Assembly (NCBI RefSeq): GCF_947568225.1
Contig: NZ_CANOOQ010000001.1
Coordinates: 1,860,001-1,924,000, forward strand
DNA length: 64,000 bases
Direction of reading: 5' to 3'
Origin: Faecalispora anaeroviscerum
Lineage (GTDB): Bacteria; Bacillota; Clostridia; Oscillospirales; Acutalibacteraceae
Shown: positions 59,003 to 64,000 of the stretch, one piece after another
Layout: each line of letters opens with the position of its first letter
Numbering within the stretch: position 1 is the stretch's first letter
The notes under the pieces: model-generated
Databases searched by the model: none
What the model saw: only the letters and a program-made list of their open reading frames with translations
Told to the model about the DNA's origin: nothing
Position numbers and translations under genes: made by a program

Positions 59003-59626
59003 TCACTCCGAATTGTTCGGCTCGGAATCTTGCTCCGGTAAGTCCTGCTCATCCAGAGTCAACTCATAAGACGGCAGAAATTCTGTCAGGAAGCATTCCG
59101 CCTCCGGTAAGCCCATCGCCAGAATCGCCTCCCGTTGCGTCTGCTCTGCCCGGCGGAACTCAGCGTTTCCCATGCCGCGCTCCTCCACGCATTTAATCAA
59201 AGCGGAAATTTTGTCCGCCGCCTTGACCAGCGGATAAAGCTCTTTGTCGCCCGGCTCACTTTCACAAATCAGTGGCTCATATGTCTCCTGAAGATCCTTC
59301 GGAAGTAAGGCCAGAAGGCGCTGCTGCGCCATCTCTTCCACCCGGCGGTAGGCTTGCCGGATTTCGGGATTGTCGTATTTCACCGGTGTAGGCAAATCCC
59401 CGGTTAAAATCTCGGTGACATCATGGAACATGGCCAACACGGCGGCCCGCTCAGGGTTTACGCTGCCGCCGAAGCGGGTATTGCGCAAAAGCGCAAGAGC
59501 ATGGGCAATCACTGCAACATCCAGACTATGCTCGCAAATGTTCTCGCTTCTGGTATTACGCATCAGGCCCCATCGGTTAATGTATTTCATGCGCGACAGC
59601 ATCGCATAAAAATGATACATTCCCAT
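59003..59626 (-). CDS. HD-domain 5'-deoxynucleotidase, YfbR-like
   Basis: 207 residues with the HD-domain ligands in RSENICEHSLDVAVIAHALA, LAMFHDVTEILTGDLPTPVKYD and LVKAADKISALIKC, as in YfbR, which dephosphorylates dNMPs. The C-terminal acidic tail is unusual in length. It is encoded on a short leftward unit behind a good extended promoter. Confidence 0.88.
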   Translation of the reverse strand: MGMYHFYAMLSRMKYINRWGLMRNTRSENICEHSLDVAVIAHALALLRNTRFGGSVNPERAAVLAMFHDVTEILTGDLPTPVKYDNPEIRQAYRRVEEMAQQRLLALLPKDLQETYEPLICESEPGDKELYPLVKAADKISALIKCVEERGMGNAEFRRAEQTQREAILAMGLPEAECFLTEFLPSYELTLDEQDLPEQDSEPNNSE

Positions 59627-59756
59627 TCCCCCCAGCCGCTGAATGCGACAGATTTCGCATCAAAACAACTACGAAAGTTTTTCTATTACGGGCGCCAAGC
59701 GCCGCCGTAATCTTCTTTATCAATGAAAGGATTACTATAAGAAACGTCCAGCGTTT

Positions 59757-59785
59757 ATTATATCAGAGAAAATCGCCAGATACAA
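59757..59785 (-). promoter_or_regulatory. Promoter of the YfbR-like gene
   Basis: TTGTAT (59785-59780), 17-base spacer, TATAAT (59762-59757) with an upstream TGA giving an extended -10, on the minus strand. Confidence 0.8.
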
Positions 59786-59822
59786 CAAATCGAAATTATT
59801 TTACAATTGGCATGATTTCCTC

Positions 59823-59851
59823 TTCATTCAGGGGAATTCCTATGTTATAAT
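59823..59851 (+). promoter_or_regulatory. Promoter of the yfhO-glycosyltransferase unit
   Basis: TTCATT (59823-59828), 17-base spacer, TATAAT (59846-59851), with TG before it for an extended -10. Confidence 0.65.
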
Positions 59852-59861
59852 AATCTCACGC

Positions 59862-59958
59862 TACAAACGCGCGGGCCGCCCGCCGCGTTTTGCCTCCGGT
59901 TTGCGTACTGTCGCCACACCGCAGTCTCTTGATGGATAGGCAGACGCTTATTTTTTTT
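59862..59958 (+). promoter_or_regulatory. Structured leader with terminator-like hairpin
   Basis: The leader carries a hairpin AAACGCG...GGGC/GCCC...CGCGTTT (about 59862-59890) and then a hairpin GCGT-CTG (59903-59910) / CAG-ACGC (59941-59947) that runs into TTATTTTTTTT, ten bases before the AAAGGAG ribosome binding site. The layout is that of an attenuator or an unrecognised riboswitch. I see no known aptamer core. Confidence 0.5.
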
Positions 59959-59978
59959 GCACAAAGGAGTGGACGGTT

Positions 59979-62420
59979 TTGAACCTGCTTTCCGGAACGG
60001 TGAAAAACAAAAACGTACTCTTGAAAGCATTTTTGTATAGTCTGGGTCTTGCCACGCTGATTTTTCTGCCCTTTCAGCTGGTAGACAGCGGCTATTTTTT
60101 ATTTTATGGTGATTTTAACGTTCAGCAGATTCCGTTCTACCGCATGTGTCACGACGCGATTCGCAGCGGCAACTGGCAGTGGAGCTGGACGACCGACCTG
60201 GGCGCCAACTTCATCGGCTCCTATTCCTTTTACCTGTTGGGCAGCCCGTTTTTTTGGCTGACGATCCCGTTTCCCAGCAATGCGGTGCCATACCTGATGG
60301 GTCCGCTCCTGGTACTAAAATTTGCCTGCTCCGGCTGCACTGGCTGCCTGTACCTCAGGCGCTATGTCCGCGACCCCGAGTTTGCCGTGGCCGGCGGAAT
60401 GCTGTACGCGTTTTCAGGCTTTTCCGTCTACAATATTTTCTTCAATCACTTTCACGAAGCAATCATCGTGTTCCCCCTGCTGCTGTGGGCAATGGATGAA
60501 TACATGTACCACCGGCGGCGCGGCGTATTCGCGGTGATGGTATTTGCGTGCTGCTTTGTGAATTATTATTTTTTTGTCGGGCAGGTCGTGTTCTGCATTC
60601 TGTACTGGCTGGTAAGGGCCTTCTGCGGCAGCTGGAAGTTCACCGCGCAGGATTTTCTGCTTCTGCTCTTGGAATCGGTGCTGGGCGTCGCAATGGCCAG
60701 CGCGCTGCTGGTTCCAACGATTATGGCGGTAATTCAAAATCCCCGCGTCAACAACCCGCCCGACGGCTGGAGCGCGTTGCTCTACGGCTGGAACCAGCGC
60801 TATATGCACATCCTGCAGTCGTTCTTCTTCCCGCCGGACATCCCGGCCCGGCCAAACTTCACCCCGAATTCCGAGGCAAAATGGGCTTCGCTCGGGGCAT
60901 GGCTGCCGCTGTTCAGCATGACGGGTGTGTTCGCGTTTCTGCAAAGCCGCCGCCGTCATTGGCTGAAAAAGCTGTTAGGCATTCTGTTTGTAATGGCAAT
61001 GGTGCCAATTTTGAATTCCGCGTTCCAGCTGTTTAACGCCTCCTATTACGCACGGTGGTTCTATATGCTGGTACTCATGATGTGTCTTGCTACGCTGATC
61101 GCCCTCGAGCGTGAAAGCAGTAACTGGCGCCGCGCTGTTCGCTGGGTTCTGGGAATCACACTTGGCATCGCTTTACCGATCGGCCTGATGCCGCAGTCAA
61201 AAACCAGCAACGGCACTACCACCCGCACCATCGGGCTTGAGGAATACCCCACCCGCTTCTGGGCCTATGTGGCGTTGGCCCTGCTCAGCCTTCTGCTCCT
61301 GTGCATCGTCCTAAAATACTGGCGGCGTGACAGAAAAGCGTTTCAGCGCCGGCTGTTTGCCGGAATTGCCGCGATTGCCTTTCTATATTCCGTCTTCTTT
61401 ATCTCACTCGGGAAGACCCAGTCGGAGGACGTGCGCCGGCAGCTGATCCCCTACGCTCTCAACGGTGGCGCCGATCTTACCCTGCCCGATCTGCAGAACG
61501 TGCGCTCCGATTTTTACCACGCGATGGACAATCAGGCTATGTACTGGCAGATTCCCAGCATTCAGGCATTCCACAGCATTGTGCCCGGATCGATTATGGA
61601 GTTTTATCCAACCATCGGGGTTACGCGTGACGTTGGCTCCCGGCCGGATACGAAAACGTACGGGCTGCGGGCGCTCACCTCCTGCCGCTGGCTGTTCGAC
61701 TATATCGGCGACGACAATTATTTTGGCGGTGAAAACCGGCAGAATCCTGAAATGCCGGGCTGGCACTATTATGGAACCCAAAACGGCTATGATGTTTGGG
61801 AAAACGAATACTATATTCCCATGGGATTCAGCTATGATTCTTATGTAACCCAGGAGCAGTACGACGAAACCTCAGAAGCAGATCGAGACCTTCTTTTACT
61901 GCACGCTCTGGTGCTCTCAGAGGAACAGATTAAAACGTATGGCTCTCTGCTGACGCAGCTGGATATCGCTGACCTAAATTTTAACCACGACGACTATTAC
62001 GAGGCGTGTCAAGAGCGGCAAGCCAGTGCGGGCACGGAATTTTCTCACGACAATACCGGCTTTTCCCTGCACTATTCGGCAGAGAAGGAACGGCTGGTCT
62101 TTTTCAGTGTTCCGTATGAAGCGGGCTGGAGCGCAACAGTAAACGGGCAGCCGGTTACCGTTGAAAAGGTAAGCGTCGGTTTTATGGCAGTCAAGGTGCC
62201 TGCCGGGGAATCGGACATCCGCTTTGAATACCGCACCCCGGGCCTCATGGTGGGAATCGCTTTGTCCGGTGCGGCGCTGATTCTTTTTGTGCTGTATCAC
62301 CGTCTGACCGTGCGCATGGACGGCCGCCGGCAGAAAAACCGCAAACACCGCGTATTCCGGGTCAAGCTCCCAGAGCGCAGCACGGCCACGGAAAGCGAAG
62401 CCGCGGAGGAGGAATTGTAA
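59979..62420 (+). CDS. YfhO-family membrane protein
   Basis: 813 residues with about 12 hydrophobic helices in the first 480 residues, including FLFYGDFNVQQIPFYRM, SWTTDLGANFIGSYSFYLLGSPFFW and FSGFSVYNIFFNHFHEA, followed by a soluble domain with VFFSVPYEAGWSATVNGQPV. These are typical of YfhO proteins, which are linked to sugar modification of lipoteichoic acid and related surface polymers. TTG start with AAAGGAGTG. It is coupled to the glycosyltransferase by TAATG. Confidence 0.92.
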   Translation: MNLLSGTVKNKNVLLKAFLYSLGLATLIFLPFQLVDSGYFLFYGDFNVQQIPFYRMCHDAIRSGNWQWSWTTDLGANFIGSYSFYLLGSPFFWLTIPFPSNAVPYLMGPLLVLKFACSGCTGCLYLRRYVRDPEFAVAGGMLYAFSGFSVYNIFFNHFHEAIIVFPLLLWAMDEYMYHRRRGVFAVMVFACCFVNYYFFVGQVVFCILYWLVRAFCGSWKFTAQDFLLLLLESVLGVAMASALLVPTIMAVIQNPRVNNPPDGWSALLYGWNQRYMHILQSFFFPPDIPARPNFTPNSEAKWASLGAWLPLFSMTGVFAFLQSRRRHWLKKLLGILFVMAMVPILNSAFQLFNASYYARWFYMLVLMMCLATLIALERESSNWRRAVRWVLGITLGIALPIGLMPQSKTSNGTTTRTIGLEEYPTRFWAYVALALLSLLLLCIVLKYWRRDRKAFQRRLFAGIAAIAFLYSVFFISLGKTQSEDVRRQLIPYALNGGADLTLPDLQNVRSDFYHAMDNQAMYWQIPSIQAFHSIVPGSIMEFYPTIGVTRDVGSRPDTKTYGLRALTSCRWLFDYIGDDNYFGGENRQNPEMPGWHYYGTQNGYDVWENEYYIPMGFSYDSYVTQEQYDETSEADRDLLLLHALVLSEEQIKTYGSLLTQLDIADLNFNHDDYYEACQERQASAGTEFSHDNTGFSLHYSAEKERLVFFSVPYEAGWSATVNGQPVTVEKVSVGFMAVKVPAGESDIRFEYRTPGLMVGIALSGAALILFVLYHRLTVRMDGRRQKNRKHRVFRVKLPERSTATESEAAEEEL

Positions 62421-63361
62421 TGTCTATTGTCTATTTTGTGATTCCCTGCTATAACGAGGAGCAGGTGCTCCCCGAAACTGTGAAACGCCTGACGGCAAAG
62501 CTCAGCAGCATGATCGAAAGCGGAATCGCTTCGCCTGAAAGCCGTATGCTGTTTGTGGATGACGGCAGCCGCGACAAAACATGGGAGCTCATCGAAGGCT
62601 ATCATCGCGAGAATTCGCTGGTGGGCGGAGTCAAGCTGGCACACAACCGGGGGCACCAGAACGCTCTTTTAGCGGGCCTTATGACCGCAAGGCAATACTC
62701 CGACTGCGTTATCAGCCTCGATGCCGATCTGCAGGACGATATTGAGGTGCTCGACCAGTTCGTGCGCCAGTTTCAGGATGGCTGCGACGTAGTGTACGGC
62801 GTGCGAAGCAAGCGCGAAACTGATACCTTTTTTAAGCGCAGCACCGCGCTGGCCTTTTACCGGATGATGAAAACGCTGGGTGTCGACCTCGTTTACAACC
62901 ATGCGGATTACCGCCTGATGAGCCGTCGGGCGCTGGATGCGCTCGCAGATTACCGAGAAACGAACCTCTTTCTGCGCGGCATTGTGCCTTTGATCGGCTT
63001 TCGCAGCGGCACCGTAACGTATGAGCGGCACGAACGTTTTGCGGGCGAATCGAAATACCCGCTCAAAAAGATGATCTCCTTTGCGCTCGACGGCATCACC
63101 TCGTTCAGCGTGAAGCCTCTGAAAATTATTGCAAACCTGGGGGTTTTGGTTTCTATTTTGAGCATTCTCGGCCTGCTGTACGCCCTCATCTCTTATTTTA
63201 CCGGCAACGCTGTGGCGGGCTGGACGGCTATTGTCTGTTCCATCTGGCTTCTCGGGGGCATTCAGCTTCTGTGCATCGGCGTGCTGGGCGGTTATATCGG
63301 GAAAATCTACAACGAGGTCAAGGACAGACCCCGCTACTTAATTGAAGAAGAACTCCGCTGA
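62420..63361 (+). CDS. Glycosyltransferase family 2 (GtrB/DPM-like)
   Basis: 313 residues. YFVIPCYNEEQVLPET, FVDDGSRDKTWELI, AHNRGHQNALLAGL and the DxD motif SLDADLQDD form the GT-A catalytic domain. Two C-terminal membrane helices (about 232-255 and 266-290) place it at the membrane. Enzymes of this type load a sugar onto undecaprenyl phosphate. With YfhO, which adds lipid-linked sugars to an acceptor outside, it makes a consistent pathway. ATG overlaps the yfhO stop. Confidence 0.95.
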   Translation: MSIVYFVIPCYNEEQVLPETVKRLTAKLSSMIESGIASPESRMLFVDDGSRDKTWELIEGYHRENSLVGGVKLAHNRGHQNALLAGLMTARQYSDCVISLDADLQDDIEVLDQFVRQFQDGCDVVYGVRSKRETDTFFKRSTALAFYRMMKTLGVDLVYNHADYRLMSRRALDALADYRETNLFLRGIVPLIGFRSGTVTYERHERFAGESKYPLKKMISFALDGITSFSVKPLKIIANLGVLVSILSILGLLYALISYFTGNAVAGWTAIVCSIWLLGGIQLLCIGVLGGYIGKIYNEVKDRPRYLIEEELR

Positions 63362-63372
63362 GTTCGATAAAT

Positions 63373-63404
63373 AAACCGACCCGTGTAATAACGGGTCGGT
63401 TTTT
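63373..63404 (+). terminator. Terminator after the glycosyltransferase
   Basis: AACCGACCCG / CGGGTCGGTT with loop TGTAATAA, then TTT. Confidence 0.9.
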
Positions 63405-63415
63405 GTACTAGTGCG

Positions 63416-63451
63416 AAAAAAAGCTCTTTCCCTTTCGGGAAAGAGCTTTTT
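63416..63451 (-). terminator. Terminator after the PII-like gene
   Basis: AAAAAGCTCTTTCCC / GGGAAAGAGCTTTTT with loop TTTC, near-perfect with T runs on both strands. Confidence 0.93.
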
Positions 63452-63463
63452 GCTTTATTCAGT

Positions 63464-63832
63464 TCAGGTACCTGTTTCACGAAGCTCCTGTGCGTGCAGC
63501 TCCCGCTCCATGTCGGCTACCGGCAGACCCATCGCATCCTCAACCGGAACCGCAACCGACATGCCGTGCGCCTCGGTGCAGAATCCGCAGTTCTGGCAGA
63601 TGGCCCGCATGATGTCCTGTCTTTTCTCCCGCAGGGTTAAAATCAGAACAATTTCCTTTTCCGGGTGAATCGAGAACCCGAGGATCTTTTCGGCCTCGTG
63701 CATTCCCGCTCCGCGCGCTAACACAATGGTTCCTCCGGTGGCGCCGCCCAGCTTTGCCGCTTTCATCACCTGTTCCGAGTACCCGCGGTTGACAATGGTA
63801 ATGATCAGATTATACTGGCTCGCAGCAATCAC
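63464..63832 (-). CDS. PII-like nitrogen-regulator domain protein
   Basis: 122 residues from the GTG at 63832 (AAAGGGGA site). It has NLIITIVNRGYSEQVMKAAKLGGATGGTIVLARGAG, then a loop and HPEKEIVLILTLREKRQDIMRAI, the alternating strand-helix pattern of GlnB/PII-like proteins. Two cysteines (CQNCGFC) and an acidic tail are unusual for classical PII. No uridylylation Tyr can be placed. It overlaps the end of another PII-like gene by 23 bases. Confidence 0.75.
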   Translation of the reverse strand: MIAASQYNLIITIVNRGYSEQVMKAAKLGGATGGTIVLARGAGMHEAEKILGFSIHPEKEIVLILTLREKRQDIMRAICQNCGFCTEAHGMSVAVPVEDAMGLPVADMERELHAQELRETGT

Positions 63833-64000
63833 AGGAATTCCCCTTTCCTTTTTGAAACTCACCCGTCATAAGAGACAGAGTCTTCGACCCGCCTACACTG
63901 GAAATCGGGATTGTAAACGCAACGCCGCTGCCCGCTTTATCCAGCTGCATTTCATGCTGCAGCTTTTCCATCAGCGCCGGAACTTTCTCCGCCGGGGCAG
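63810..64000 (-). CDS. PII-like protein, 5' part cut by the window edge
   Basis: The minus strand is open from base 64000 to a TAA at 63810 and codes for the C-terminal 62 residues of a second PII-type protein: LMEKLQHEMQLDKAGSGVAF, TIPISSVGGSKTLSL, then a cysteine-rich tail NSCDCCEPV. The stop lies 23 bases inside the downstream gene, so the pair is translationally coupled. The start is outside the window. Confidence 0.65.
   Translation of the reverse strand, partial: APAEKVPALMEKLQHEMQLDKAGSGVAFTIPISSVGGSKTLSLMTGEFQKGKGNSCDCCEPV

Overview
The window looks like chromosome of an endospore-forming, moderately GC-rich Firmicute of the Clostridia, probably Oscillospiraceae/Ruminococcaceae-like. 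The reasons are an uninterrupted sporulation sigma factor (sigK), a GTP-type PEP carboxykinase together with pyruvate phosphate dikinase, AGGAGG-type ribosome binding sites, TTGACA/TATAAT promoters, frequent extended -10 boxes and Firmicute-style small genes (DUF1292, Fur/PerR, LCP, YfhO). No species can be assigned from the sequence alone.

Layout. Positions 1-13.3 kb hold housekeeping and metabolic genes: a bacteriohemerythrin cut by the window edge, a beta-propeller lipoprotein, ppdK, then a rightward run of a C-terminally short GlmU-like protein, prs, pth, mfd and a PrsA/SurA-like lipoprotein. Positions 13.3-19.1 kb hold a promoter-bearing stretch with no convincing gene, a DUF1292 gene, a probable 6S RNA, two half-size TauE/SafE proteins, three copies of a roughly 250-bp hairpin-rich repeat, a nitrilase-family hydrolase, a Fur/PerR regulator and sigK. 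Positions 19.2-20.2 kb are an AT-rich island with a small membrane protein and a broken secreted-protein gene. From 20.5 to 26.7 kb lies a leftward ribosomal RNA operon (16S, tRNA-Ala, tRNA-Ile, 23S, tRNA-Lys, tRNA-Glu, 5S, tRNA-Asn, CAU tRNA) with a clear promoter and a terminator.

Positions 26.7-41.3 kb contain the folate operon folE-folP-folB-folK, a radical SAM gene, a fourth repeat copy, a purine-type permease, glutamate dehydrogenase, GTP-PEPCK and the leftward cluster polA, low-molecular-weight phosphatase, rimI, flavoprotein, tsaD. dusB follows on the + strand.

The most distinctive region is 42.8-54.8 kb. It is a compact leftward cluster coding for a complete contractile tail: terminator protein, sheath, tube, chaperone with a -1 frameshift site, tape measure, baseplate hub, wedge and J proteins, DUF2313, fibre and XkdX, followed by endolysin and holin. 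There is no terminase, portal, capsid, integrase, replication gene or repressor. This is the architecture of an R-type tailocin (a phage-tail-like bacteriocin) of the PBSX/diffocin kind. Its fibre carries a separate, AT-rich, WD40-like propeller at the C-terminus.

Positions 54.9-64 kb carry small unknown genes, a propeller-like hypothetical protein, an Smr-like protein, an LCP cell-wall ligase, a YfbR-like nucleotidase, a YfhO membrane protein coupled to a GtrB-type glycosyltransferase behind a structured leader, and two overlapping PII-like genes, the last cut by the window edge.
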